Assembly: GCF_042658365.1 (NCBI RefSeq)
Contig: NZ_JBHSQC010000025.1
Strand: one strand, 5' to 3'
Length of the DNA: 64,000 nt
DNA from: Carnobacterium_A antarcticum
GTDB taxonomy: Bacteria > Bacillota > Bacilli > Lactobacillales > Carnobacteriaceae
Shown here: in pieces, positions 51,846 through 60,845 of the stretch
Numbering within the stretch: position 1 is the stretch's first letter
Layout: each line of letters starts with the position of its first letter
The notes under the pieces: model-generated
What the model saw: only the letters and a program-made list of their open reading frames with translations
Database searches by the model: none
Told to the model about the DNA's origin: nothing
Made by a program: the position numbers and the translations under genes

Positions 51846-51885
51846 AAAAAACGAACAAAATCATCACTGATTTTGTTCGTTTTTT
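51846..51885. terminator. Second terminator after the V-ATPase operon
   Basis: Perfect 18-bp stem AAAAAACGAACAAAATCA / TGATTTTGTTCGTTTTTT with a four-base loop, upstream of the patatin gene. Confidence 0.9.
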
Positions 51886-51935
51886 TAAGGTTCTGTCATT
51901 TTTGGTGTTAGTAAGTGAAATGACTGTATTTCACC

Positions 51936-51957
51936 ATAAAAATCACCATCGTGATTT
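51936..51957 (-). terminator. First terminator after ntpD
   Basis: Short stem AAATCAC / GTGATTT with loop GATG, followed by five T on the minus strand. It lies 15 bases after ntpD. Confidence 0.6.
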
Positions 51958-51971
51958 GCCAAAAAGCCTTT

Positions 51972-52598
51972 TTAACCCATATCTTTTACTTTCATCAATC
52001 GGGTGATATTAGCTCTTTCGTTTTCATCTAATTTCATTTGAATAAAATAAATCGTTTCTTCATACCTTGGAATCGTCATATACTCTAATGCATTTACTCT
52101 GCGACGAGTTTTTTCGATTTCATCTGCCATTAGTTGACAAGTTTTTTCGATTTCTGAAAGTTCCAATAACTGAGCCATGACTGCTGACATTTTTTCAATT
52201 GACGTGTCTAATTCACTATTGGAATTTAAGTAGCCATAACGTAATTCGTTAGTATCTTGACTCTCATCATACTTAAAATTCATGACCGGTACGGAAACAC
52301 TCATAATATTTTTTTCGTATATCTCTAGTTCTACTGCACGAGGTGGAATCGCTACTAGCTCTTCAATAAAATTTTCGTTTAACAATGCTTTAGCCATCAC
52401 AAAAGATTGCATCGCACTAGTTAATTTGCCTTCCACTTCTGCACGTAACTCATTGTTTTTCCGGATAAGCGTAATGAATTGACGCATCAGCTCGTCTTGT
52501 TTGTCTTTCAACAATTTATGACCGCGAGTTGCAGTACTCAGCTGCTGCTTTAAAATGGTCAATTCCATTCTAGTTGGGTTCACATTTAATTTTGCCAT
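51972..52598 (-). CDS. ntpD: V-type ATPase subunit D (central stalk)
   Basis: 208 residues. The N- and C-terminal parts form a long coiled-coil shaft (NVNPTRMELTILKQQL at the start; CQLMADEIEKTRRRVNALEYMTIPRYEETI near the end), as in V/A-ATPase subunit D. It turns inside the A3B3 head. It is the last gene of the operon here, directly after ntpB with a 6-base gap. Confidence 0.95.
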   Translation of the reverse strand: MAKLNVNPTRMELTILKQQLSTATRGHKLLKDKQDELMRQFITLIRKNNELRAEVEGKLTSAMQSFVMAKALLNENFIEELVAIPPRAVELEIYEKNIMSVSVPVMNFKYDESQDTNELRYGYLNSNSELDTSIEKMSAVMAQLLELSEIEKTCQLMADEIEKTRRRVNALEYMTIPRYEETIYFIQMKLDENERANITRLMKVKDMG

Positions 52599-52604
52599 TT
52601 AGAC

Positions 52605-53981
52605 TCACTCCCCCTTCGGCAGGTATTCGTCTAACATCTCATCTTTGATCCGCTTCAATTCCGTTCTAGGCAAAATGGACAAGAGTTCCCAACCCAAATC
52701 TAATGATTCTTCGATAGTACGATTGGTATAGTTTCCTTGGTTTACGTATTCTTTTTCAAAACGCTCGCCAAATTCAGCATAAAGCTTGTCTGTTTCAGAA
52801 AGAGCAGACTCTCCTAGCACCACAGCGAGTTCTTTCGCTTGTTTTCCTTCTGCATAAGCAGCGAATAACTGGTTCATGGTAGCAGCATGATCTTTTCTTG
52901 TTTTCCCTTCGCCAGTCCCTTTATCTTTTAAACGCGACAAAGATGGCAAGACATCGATAGGCGGGTGAATACCATTATTGAATAAATCGCGAGACAAAAT
53001 GATTTGTCCTTCTGTGATGTATCCGGTCAAATCAGGAATCGGATGCGTAATATCGTCTTCTGGCATAGTTAGAATAGGAATCTGCGTAACAGAACCCTTT
53101 CCACCGACCAAACGACCAGCACGTTCAAATAACGTTGCCAGATTGGTGTAAAGATAACCCGGGTAACCACGACGTCCAGGGACTTCACGTCTTGCTGCTG
53201 AGATTTCACGCAAGGCTTCACAATAATTCGTCATATCCGTCATAATAACCAATACATGCATGTCTTTTTCATAAGCTAAATACTCAGCTGTCGTCAAGGC
53301 CATCTTTGGAGTGGCTATCCGTTCAATTGCAGGATCGTCCGCTAAGTTAACAAACATAACCGAATGATCAATGGCACCTGTTTTACGAAAGTCTTCCATG
53401 AAAAACTCTGCTTCTTCAAACGTAATACCGATAGCCGCAAAAACAATGGCAAATTTTTCGTCTGAATTTAAAACAGTAGCCTGTCTTGCGATTTGAGCAG
53501 CTAATTCTTTATGCGGAAGCCCCGAACCTGAGAATACAGGCAGTTTCTGTCCTCTAACCAATGTATTTAGGTGATCAATAGATGAAATTCCTGTCTGGAT
53601 AAATTCATCTGGATAGTCACGAGCCATGGGATTGATCGCTTCTCCGTTAACATCCAATGATTTTTCAGCGATCAATTCAGGTCCGTTATCATTGATGCGT
53701 CCCATTCCATCGAAGACGCGACCAAGCATGTCTTCAGAAACATCTAACGTTAAGGGTTTGCCTAAGAAACGCACTTTAGTATCTTTTAAGTTGATTCCGT
53801 GAGAGCCCTCAAATATTTGAACCATCGCTTTATCCCCATTGATTTCCAAAACTTGTCCACGTCTTTTTTCGCCGTTTTGCATTTGGATGTCAACTAACTC
53901 ATCAAATTTAACGCCTTCAACACCTTCAACAGCCATCAAAGGACCGACAACTTCTGTGATTGTCCGATATTCTTTAAGCAT
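52605..53981 (-). CDS. ntpB: V-type ATPase subunit B
   Basis: 458 residues, the non-catalytic head subunit. It has the family sequence YRTITEVVGPLMAVEGV, SGSGLPHKELAAQIARQA (no classical Walker A lysine, as expected) and PSLSRLKDKGTGEGKTRKDH. Overlaps ntpA by 8 bases. Confidence 0.97.
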   Translation of the reverse strand: MLKEYRTITEVVGPLMAVEGVEGVKFDELVDIQMQNGEKRRGQVLEINGDKAMVQIFEGSHGINLKDTKVRFLGKPLTLDVSEDMLGRVFDGMGRINDNGPELIAEKSLDVNGEAINPMARDYPDEFIQTGISSIDHLNTLVRGQKLPVFSGSGLPHKELAAQIARQATVLNSDEKFAIVFAAIGITFEEAEFFMEDFRKTGAIDHSVMFVNLADDPAIERIATPKMALTTAEYLAYEKDMHVLVIMTDMTNYCEALREISAARREVPGRRGYPGYLYTNLATLFERAGRLVGGKGSVTQIPILTMPEDDITHPIPDLTGYITEGQIILSRDLFNNGIHPPIDVLPSLSRLKDKGTGEGKTRKDHAATMNQLFAAYAEGKQAKELAVVLGESALSETDKLYAEFGERFEKEYVNQGNYTNRTIEESLDLGWELLSILPRTELKRIKDEMLDEYLPKGE

Positions 53982-55761
53982 CTAATTCCATTCCTCCTTT
54001 TTCAACGATTTGGTGAATGGTGGTTTTAATATCTGATTTTAAGATTTCAAACTTCCCAATTTCTTCTTCAGGGATGTACTTCCCTCTACCAATTCTTTCA
54101 CGAACTGTAACAGTACCTTCAATAATTTCATTAAAATAAGAACCTAATGCCATACCAGCAAGAGCTTCATCTTCAAAATACAAAATAGTTGATAACATTT
54201 CATATTGCTTTTCTCGAGAAGTATACGTATCGACATCATCAAACGCATTTTGTTGTAAGAAATCTTCACGAATCATTTTAGATGTCGCCAACTTTAGACG
54301 GTCTCTTTCAGATAAAGACTCAACACCGACTAAGCGGACAATTTCTTCCAGTTCAGATTCTTCTTGCAACAAGGTCATGGTTCTTCTGACCATTCCCGTC
54401 CAATCTTTTCCTAATTGTTCTCCGTTATAAATCCCTAACTCTTGAGAATATAAAGAGTACGACGCTAGCCAATCAATAGAAGGAAAGTGACGTTTTTGTG
54501 CTAATAAATTATCTAAGCTCCAGAATACCTTAGCAACTCGCAAAGTATTTTGAGTTACCGGCTCAGAAGTATCTCCTCCAGGAGGGGATACTGCGCCGAT
54601 AGCAGTGATACTTCCTTCTCGGCCTTCCGTTCCCAAAGTAATGATTTTTCCAGCACGCTCGTAAAATTCTGCAATTCGGCTTCCTAAGTAAGCTGGATAT
54701 CCTTCATCTCCTGGCATTTCTTCAAGACGACCTGACATCTCACGCAATGCCTCTGCCCAACGAGAAGTAGAATCCGCCATAATAGCGACACTATAGCCCA
54801 TATCTCTAAAGTATTCAGCGATCGTAATACCTGTATAGATGGAAGCTTCACGAGCTGCAACAGGCATATTTGATGTATTTGCAATCAAAATCGTACGTTC
54901 CATAATGGACTCCCCGGTATTAGGATCAATTAATTGCGGAAATTCATTGATTACGTCAGTCATTTCATTCCCACGTTCTCCACACCCGACATACACAACT
55001 AAATCAACATCTGCCCATTTAGCGATTTGATGTTGCACCACCGTTTTACCAGCTCCAAATGGACCTGGAACAGCCGCAGCACCGCCTTTTGCTACTGGGA
55101 ACAGCGTATCAATGACACGTTGTCCGGTAATCATCGGTTCAACTGGGTTTAATTTTTTTGCTGTTGGACGTCCTTGTCTAACGGGCCATTTCTGCAGCAT
55201 CGTAAATTCTTTTACGCCATTTTCTTCAGTTTCAATCGTATAAATAGTCTCAGTAATATCAAAATTTCCACTCTCAATACTCTTGATCGTGCCTTCAACA
55301 CCATATGGAACCATTATTTTGTGTACAATAACTTTTGTTTCAGGAATAGTCCCAACGATATCCCCTGCAACAACCTTCGTTCCAACTTCTACAGTTGGCG
55401 TGAACGTCCATTTATCTGTTCGACTCAATGCTTCAATAGAAACTCCGCGAATCAGATAGTTGCTTTCTGTTTTGTCCATAAATTTATCAAGCGGACGTTG
55501 AATTCCATCAAACATTTGCGAAATCATGCCGGGAGCTAATTCAACTGACAAAGCTTCACCAGTTGTTTCAACAGGTTCTCCAGGTCCAACCATTGACGTT
55601 TCTTCATAAACTTGAATAGAAGCTACATCGTTACGCATTTCAATAATTTCGCCAATTAACCCAAGCTTACCGACTTTACAGATATCTTGAATATTAGCTT
55701 GCTCCATCCCTTCAGCCGTAACTAACGGCCCAGAGACACTCACAATTCTTCCTTTGTTCAA
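53974..55761 (-). CDS. ntpA: V-type ATPase catalytic subunit A
   Basis: 595 residues, the ATP-hydrolysing head subunit. P-loop GPFGAGKT at residues 233-240, preceded by the non-homologous region that separates A subunits from F-type beta. ADSTSRWAEALREMSGRLEEMP is the family stretch around the catalytic site. The start is TTG with AGGAGG 8 bases upstream. It overlaps ntpB at its end, indicating coupled production of A and B. Confidence 0.97.
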   Translation of the reverse strand: MNKGRIVSVSGPLVTAEGMEQANIQDICKVGKLGLIGEIIEMRNDVASIQVYEETSMVGPGEPVETTGEALSVELAPGMISQMFDGIQRPLDKFMDKTESNYLIRGVSIEALSRTDKWTFTPTVEVGTKVVAGDIVGTIPETKVIVHKIMVPYGVEGTIKSIESGNFDITETIYTIETEENGVKEFTMLQKWPVRQGRPTAKKLNPVEPMITGQRVIDTLFPVAKGGAAAVPGPFGAGKTVVQHQIAKWADVDLVVYVGCGERGNEMTDVINEFPQLIDPNTGESIMERTILIANTSNMPVAAREASIYTGITIAEYFRDMGYSVAIMADSTSRWAEALREMSGRLEEMPGDEGYPAYLGSRIAEFYERAGKIITLGTEGREGSITAIGAVSPPGGDTSEPVTQNTLRVAKVFWSLDNLLAQKRHFPSIDWLASYSLYSQELGIYNGEQLGKDWTGMVRRTMTLLQEESELEEIVRLVGVESLSERDRLKLATSKMIREDFLQQNAFDDVDTYTSREKQYEMLSTILYFEDEALAGMALGSYFNEIIEGTVTVRERIGRGKYIPEEEIGKFEILKSDIKTTIHQIVEKGGMELDA

Positions 55762-55773
55762 ACTGGTAACCTC

Positions 55774-56085
55774 CTATAAAATATTTTGCCCCACTGCCTT
55801 TTCAACATTTTGCTGGATTCTTTTTTTCCCAATGTCTAATGAACCTAAGTGATTAGGAATTAAGATAACGGCTGGTTTTATCATTTGGTCGTAGCGGTCG
55901 ATCGTCTCCGGTATTAATTTTCCTAACGGTTCTGTCAAATAAATAATGCCATACTCTTCTTTAGCTAGGCGATCAACTGTCCGTCTAGCTTCTCTAGCTT
56001 CAGATGCGTAAAAAACGTCAAATCCTAAGATTTTAAAAGGTAAAATCGAGTCTTTGTCGCCGACTACACCAATTTTATGAGCCAT
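55774..56085 (-). CDS. ntpG: V-type ATPase subunit F (NtpG)
   Basis: 103 residues. The start MAHKIGVVGDKDSILPFKIL is the conserved N-terminus of subunit F (called NtpG in E. hirae), a small Rossmann-like stalk subunit that attaches to D. The chosen ATG overlaps the end of ntpC by 11 bases. The longer ORF start 11 codons upstream lies well inside ntpC. Confidence 0.93.
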   Translation of the reverse strand: MAHKIGVVGDKDSILPFKILGFDVFYASEAREARRTVDRLAKEEYGIIYLTEPLGKLIPETIDRYDQMIKPAVILIPNHLGSLDIGKKRIQQNVEKAVGQNIL

Positions 56086-57079
56086 AATTGATTCGCATCC
56101 TTTCTGTAACTTCTTCAAGCGGAAGCTTATTTTCTTTGCCGACTAAAACTAAACGTAAATTTTTAACTTCATTTTCTTTCGCATAAATATACGCTAATAA
56201 AGGCATCGGACCAAAGACTTCTAATTTTGCGTCTTTCATTTTTTCCATGAAGGCATCATCCGTTGCAAGATCAATTTTCACAGGAGACAATTCTTGATTG
56301 TCTGAACGGATCGAAGCTGTAACAATTTCCCGATATTTGCCTTCCGCTAGTTTTTTACCCGCCTCTTCTAAACTTTCTGAACCCAATGAAATAAGTTCTT
56401 CTATAGGCATACTTCCAGCATCGGATAAAATAGTAGTCAAAAAATTTCGTGATCGTTTTTGGCTGATAGCCCTTGTCAAAGTAGACAAGTTATTTAAATC
56501 GATATAAAGAACGATCAATTCCAACACTTTAGGGTCTTCTATTTTTATCGCTAATTGTTTTAAATGAGTAAAGTAACGACGATCAAGGATAATGTCAATC
56601 GATTGAATATTGGAGTAATCTTCGTAGTCTGTTTTCACTTCAAGAATACTTGTTAAATATTCTTGATCCAAATCATCGGATCTACTGGTTTCTACAGCTT
56701 GTCTTAAAGTTGAAATGGAATTTTTTCCAATCGGTATCAGCATTGTTGTGAAGTCATTTTTTGTGAAATACTCTTTTAATAATACTTTTAAATTGTGGTA
56801 AGAATACCGCAACGAAAACAATTCAACTAAGTTCGGTTCTGGGCTAATGCTGAATAACTCAGCATACATTCGTTGCAATTCATTCACTAGCATTAAATCA
56901 TAGTCTTTTGTCTCTTTTAATTGTTCTATATCATTTCGATAAGGTGTATCCTTTAAAACATTCAATGCTTCTTCAAAATCAGGCGCTTGTAGCATCCGTT
57001 CAAATTGATCATTTCTAAGGAGATTACTTTCGTAAACACGAATGCGTGCGTTAGTCCCAGCAAATGCTGTTGGCTTCAT
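56075..57079 (-). CDS. ntpC: V-type ATPase subunit C/d (NtpC)
   Basis: 334 residues, mainly helical, the funnel-shaped connector between the central stalk and the membrane rotor. It starts TAFAGTNARIRVYESNLL and shows the conserved SLRYSYHNLKVLLKEYFTKNDF region. It lies between ntpE and ntpG in the E. hirae order. Confidence 0.94.
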   Translation of the reverse strand: MKPTAFAGTNARIRVYESNLLRNDQFERMLQAPDFEEALNVLKDTPYRNDIEQLKETKDYDLMLVNELQRMYAELFSISPEPNLVELFSLRYSYHNLKVLLKEYFTKNDFTTMLIPIGKNSISTLRQAVETSRSDDLDQEYLTSILEVKTDYEDYSNIQSIDIILDRRYFTHLKQLAIKIEDPKVLELIVLYIDLNNLSTLTRAISQKRSRNFLTTILSDAGSMPIEELISLGSESLEEAGKKLAEGKYREIVTASIRSDNQELSPVKIDLATDDAFMEKMKDAKLEVFGPMPLLAYIYAKENEVKNLRLVLVGKENKLPLEEVTERMRINYGS

Positions 57080-57094
57080 TTATTCTCCTCCTTT

Positions 57095-57676
57095 TTATTG
57101 AAATAATTTTTTTGAAACAGATGGAATCAAATGATTTTTGCTTTCATTGATCAAAGCATGGAATAAATAATTGTATTGTATTCCATTGTCTTTAAGGATA
57201 AATCCAAATTTCCCCGCAATCGTTTCATTTGATAAAGAAACGTTTAGTTCTTTTGATGCTACTTCTTCGATCCATTGTTGAGAAACTTTTTCAGCTGACT
57301 TTTCTCCTAAAATCAATTCTACGCGTTCCATCGCTTTAAATTCTTTTAAGACAGATAATAAAAATGCTTGGAATTCTGTTTCATTCCATTGCTCCATTTC
57401 CATCAAAGCTTTCTCAAACACAGAATTTAGCGAGAGTTGTTTTTCAGACAGCAATTGATCGCGTTTATGGTTTACCAAGCTATTTTTATTCTTTTCAAAC
57501 TCATTTGCTAAGCGAACATCAATCATTTTCTTTTGTTTAACTTCTTCTTCAGCTAAGTCTGTATCGGCTGCTGCAAGTCTATTTTTTGCTTCCAGTTCAG
57601 CTTGTTGAATTTTGTTTTGTATTTCGACTTTCTTTTTTTCAATCATACGATCCGTAATCAGTTTAAGATCTGACAT
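57095..57676 (-). CDS. ntpE: V-type ATPase subunit E (peripheral stalk)
   Basis: 193 residues. A long N-terminal helix rich in charged residues (KLITDRMIEKKKVEIQNKIQQ region) is followed by a globular end. Subunit E pairs with the small helical subunit encoded by ntpF to form the outer stalk. The second ATG is preferred by the GGAGGG spacing. Confidence 0.9.
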   Translation of the reverse strand: MSDLKLITDRMIEKKKVEIQNKIQQAELEAKNRLAAADTDLAEEEVKQKKMIDVRLANEFEKNKNSLVNHKRDQLLSEKQLSLNSVFEKALMEMEQWNETEFQAFLLSVLKEFKAMERVELILGEKSAEKVSQQWIEEVASKELNVSLSNETIAGKFGFILKDNGIQYNYLFHALINESKNHLIPSVSKKLFQ

Positions 57677-57720
57677 CATTTCCCTCCGTTCTTAATCGTT
57701 TTTTGAATAGAAATGAGTCA

Positions 57721-58200
57721 TTATACATTTAAGACAAGTAAAAAGGAAATAACAAAACCTAAGATAGCGTATGTTTCAACCATAGCAGAATAAATAATTC
57801 CTTTTGTAGCGTGCTCAGGTTTTTTAGCTAAAATTTGGATACCAGCAGAAGCAACACGACCTTGTGCAATACCTGAAAATAACCCGGTGAAAGCAATCGG
57901 CATAGCGGCCATCAACATATATAAACCCTGTGCTAAAGTTGTATCAGCGCCCGTGTTCAAATAAATCAAGAAGGCAATAACAAAACCATAAAGACCTTGT
58001 GTACCTGGCAAAAGCTGTAAGATCAGAGCTTGACCAAATTTTTCAGGCTGTTCAGTGGTTAAAGCAGCAGCTGCTTCCCCTGTCATACCTACACCTTTAG
58101 CTGAACCGATACCTGAAAAGATTGTTGCAAACCCAATTCCCATTGCTGCAAAGAATAGACCACCATTGTTTTCTGCTAAAAATGTTATCAAATTGCCCAT
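57721..58200 (-). CDS. ntpK: V-type ATPase rotor subunit K (sodium-binding proteolipid)
   Basis: 159 residues, four membrane helices (tandem two-hairpin form), nearly identical in pattern to E. hirae NtpK. The ion site is complete: E142 (in SAMVETYAILGF), T67 and Q68 (in LLPGTQGLYGF), L64, and Q113 (in SGIAQGRVAS) match the E. hirae Na+ ligands E139, T64, Q65, L61 and Q110 with a constant shift of three. So Na+ rather than H+ transport is predicted. It lies between ntpI and ntpE. Confidence 0.96.
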   Translation of the reverse strand: MGNLITFLAENNGGLFFAAMGIGFATIFSGIGSAKGVGMTGEAAAALTTEQPEKFGQALILQLLPGTQGLYGFVIAFLIYLNTGADTTLAQGLYMLMAAMPIAFTGLFSGIAQGRVASAGIQILAKKPEHATKGIIYSAMVETYAILGFVISFLLVLNV

Positions 58201-58249
58201 TATAAAATTCCTCCATTAAAATATATTTTTTTTAGATAGTTGTTTAAGT

Positions 58250-60205
58250 TTATTGTCTTTTTTTTAAATAAATGTGTTTTTCAAAAGTCTTCAACGGATT
58301 CAACGCTCGTCCGCCACCTTCGTAAAATTTTCCGAAAAATTCAACGTATTGTAATCTGGCTGTATGCACGTAAGCACTTAAATAAGTTAAGAAAATATTC
58401 AGCGAATGCAACGCGACAAATAGCAAAATCCCAACAGTAAATTTAGCGACAGGAGGTAAAAATTCAACAATCATATTAAAAGCTGCTGCTATACTCCCAC
58501 CGGAAACTCCTAGGGCCATTAATCTTGTATAACTGACTAAATCACCCACATAACCTGTTATACCATACAAATTATATAGTCCTAATGCTGCTCCCAGACC
58601 TTTTTTTTCAGAAGCTAACATGGTCACCACAATAATTCCAACAACATTCACTCCTATTAAAAGATAAGCGATTGTTTTAAGTAGAGAACTATCGAAAACC
58701 ATCATGCTCAACACTAAGAGCCCAATGCCTACTAGGATCCCTACCCAAGCCATTCCATCAACATAACTAGAGGCTCGTTCTTGTTTCCGCCACTTAACTG
58801 CTCCGTTAATAACCAGACCATACACAAGTTGAATGAACCCAAACACGACTGAAAGCAAGAGTATAGTAATAACGTCTGTCGTTGTTGACAATAATTGGAA
58901 AGGCAAATCGTAACCAAAGAAACTACCATAAATCACTCCCCAAACAATTACGCCATAAGACAGCAAATGGAAGAAGCGAATAAATTTAGCCATTCCCTTA
59001 TCTAAATTAAGGTATTTCTGTGCTAGAAAAGTACCGATCAGAAGAATTAAACCATAACCTAAATCTGCGCTCATCATACCAAAAAAGACTAAGTAAAACG
59101 GCATCATAAAAGGAGTCGGATCAATATCATCGTATTTTGGCAAACTGTACATCTCCGTGACACTTTCAAACGGTTCAACAAATTTATTGTTTTCTAAAAC
59201 AACTGGAACAACACCGTAGTCCTTCATTTTAATTTCTTCCGAAATGACTGCGTAGTGTTCTTTTCCAACGTGGGTATCTAAAAGGACTTTCAATTCAGGA
59301 ACCTGTTCTTCTTCCAACCAACCATTTAACAAGAAGAAACTTTTCCCGTTCAATAAGAGGGTTTTTCCAATTTCTCTTTGAGCGAGATTATAATAATATT
59401 CTTCGCCTAGTTCTAACTGTGTTACTTTAGTTTTAAAAGCTACCAATTCTTTTTTTAATGTTTGCTCTTTTTCTTGCAGCTTTTTATTTTCTGCAAGATT
59501 GCGTTTCAGTTCTTCTTTGGGTACTAACGTATAAGGATAATTAAACTTGGTAAACTGAAACTGATTCAAAATAGATTCGGTAGCACTATCATTTTCTTTA
59601 GCTGTAATAATAAGATAGGCGGCTTCATCTTTGTATTGAAAAATTTCTTCAATATAATTTGAGCCTTTTTCTTTTAGTGCATTTTGAAATTCCGTTACAT
59701 TTCCAGCAGCAATCGTTCCAACATAACCTGCTGTAAGTTTAAATTCTGCTAAATCATTAGGATTGAATTCTAAAGGGTTCCATTTACGCAAAAAGAGTTC
59801 TTCTTCATTTAAACTTTTCTGTTGTTGTTCTAACGCAATAAGTTCTTTTTCTTTTTTAAAAACTTCTTGGCAGATTGCGTCTAATTGAGAAACAGAAATT
59901 GCTGCTTCTAGTTCCTCTAACGTATATTCCTCTCGGCCTTTTTTTAATTTGGCAATAAAACCTGGTTGCGGGAGGTACTGTTTTAAGTATGACAACGCAT
60001 GCTGAATATCTTTCAAACGTTCTTCATATTTTGTTTTTTCAACAGTCGGCATTTCTTTAGAATAATAACTAAGGAGATTGGATTCTTCTAAAGTCGTTAA
60101 ATCTACTAACTCAAGCCTTTGTAATTCCTGCACTGCTTTTAAAAGAAGATCTTTATCTGCTTGTTCTGCCAAAAGCGTCATCTGTTTCATTTTAGCTATT
60201 GCCAT
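58250..60205 (-). CDS. ntpI: V-type ATPase membrane stator subunit I (a subunit)
   Basis: 651 residues. A cytoplasmic N-terminal half with coiled-coil arms (1-~360) is followed by about eight membrane helices; MPFYLVFFGMMSADLGYG and DLVSYTRLMALGVSGGSIAAAFN are the conserved membrane motifs (the latter bears the arginine facing the rotor). It forms the ion half-channels next to NtpK. Its start overlaps ntpF by 14 bases; the GGAGG site is a little far (12 bases). Confidence 0.95.
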   Translation of the reverse strand: MAIAKMKQMTLLAEQADKDLLLKAVQELQRLELVDLTTLEESNLLSYYSKEMPTVEKTKYEERLKDIQHALSYLKQYLPQPGFIAKLKKGREEYTLEELEAAISVSQLDAICQEVFKKEKELIALEQQQKSLNEEELFLRKWNPLEFNPNDLAEFKLTAGYVGTIAAGNVTEFQNALKEKGSNYIEEIFQYKDEAAYLIITAKENDSATESILNQFQFTKFNYPYTLVPKEELKRNLAENKKLQEKEQTLKKELVAFKTKVTQLELGEEYYYNLAQREIGKTLLLNGKSFFLLNGWLEEEQVPELKVLLDTHVGKEHYAVISEEIKMKDYGVVPVVLENNKFVEPFESVTEMYSLPKYDDIDPTPFMMPFYLVFFGMMSADLGYGLILLIGTFLAQKYLNLDKGMAKFIRFFHLLSYGVIVWGVIYGSFFGYDLPFQLLSTTTDVITILLLSVVFGFIQLVYGLVINGAVKWRKQERASSYVDGMAWVGILVGIGLLVLSMMVFDSSLLKTIAYLLIGVNVVGIIVVTMLASEKKGLGAALGLYNLYGITGYVGDLVSYTRLMALGVSGGSIAAAFNMIVEFLPPVAKFTVGILLFVALHSLNIFLTYLSAYVHTARLQYVEFFGKFYEGGGRALNPLKTFEKHIYLKKRQ

Positions 60206-60518
60206 AGCGATGGATAACCTCCTTTACAATGTCATTTACCACATCTGTTTCATTTACCTTAGCGGAATGATCCAACTCTGCTGCTTTGGCAGAAATCTCT
60301 TCATCTACTTGTTTTTTTATGTGTTCTATTTCTTGATCATACCTTTTTTGTTGCTCTTTTTCGTACTCTGCCAATTTAGAAGATAAACGCGACTGATGAT
60401 CTGCCATGGTTTCTTCGGTTAACTCTTTTATTCTTTTAACCTCTGCGTCGCTATCTGTTTCTAATTTTCCAGCTCTCTCTTCTGCTTCTTGAACATATTG
60501 AATGGCTTCAATACTCAT
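60192..60518 (-). CDS. ntpF: V-type ATPase subunit G/H-like peripheral stalk protein (NtpF)
   Basis: 108 residues, almost entirely a charged helix (IQYVQEAEERAGKLETDS and the KLAEYEKEQQKRYDQEIEH region), as in E. hirae NtpF. It pairs with NtpE in the outer stalk. GGAGGAGG precedes the ATG. It is first gene of the operon, downstream of two promoters and a hairpin. Confidence 0.88.
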   Translation of the reverse strand: MSIEAIQYVQEAEERAGKLETDSDAEVKRIKELTEETMADHQSRLSSKLAEYEKEQQKRYDQEIEHIKKQVDEEISAKAAELDHSAKVNETDVVNDIVKEVIHRYGNS

Positions 60519-60538
60519 CTTATTTCACCTCCTCCAAA

Positions 60539-60594
60539 ATAAAAAAAAGGCGTAACTAACAAGACTTCTTCTCACCCCTTGAAGAAATTGCCTT
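60539..60594 (-). promoter_or_regulatory. Terminator-like hairpin in the V-ATPase leader
   Basis: Outer stem AAGGC / GCCTT (60590-60594 with 60547-60551) and inner stem TTCTTC / GAAGAA (60581-60586 with 60566-60571), followed on the minus strand by eight T. It lies downstream of both promoters and upstream of the ntpF ribosome site, so it could act as an attenuator. Confidence 0.6.
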
Positions 60595-60638
60595 GAAAGC
60601 TACTGCCCAACCATTTTTATTCTATTTAATTTATAATA

Positions 60639-60667
60639 AATTTAACATAGAGCAATTTCACTGTCAA
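60639..60667 (-). promoter_or_regulatory. V-ATPase promoter P2
   Basis: Minus-strand TTGACA, 17-base spacer ending TGT, TAAATT (extended -10). The leader to ntpF is about 115 bases. Confidence 0.7.
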
Positions 60668-60792
60668 ATGACTTTTAGGTTCAACTGGAAAGTCTTCAAT
60701 TGTAATTTGTGTCCTATTTTCGGCAGCATTTTAAAGATTATAGGGTAATGTAATAATAGCAAATTTGTTTATAATAGTTACCTCTAAATTAA

Positions 60793-60821
60793 ATTATACC
60801 GTTTTCACAACTTAAATACAA
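60793..60821 (-). promoter_or_regulatory. V-ATPase promoter P1 (distal)
   Basis: Minus-strand TTGTAT, 17-base spacer, TATAAT. It lies immediately after the DegV stop codon and gives a leader of about 270 bases. Confidence 0.6.
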
Positions 60822-60845
60822 TGCTGATTTTTATAACTTTATGTT

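Larger units (their letters stand above)
60519..60845. other. V-ATPase operon control region
   Basis: 327 bases between the DegV gene and ntpF. It contains two minus-strand promoters and a terminator-like hairpin, each listed separately. No separate DegV terminator was seen, so read-through into the operon is possible. Confidence 0.6.
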
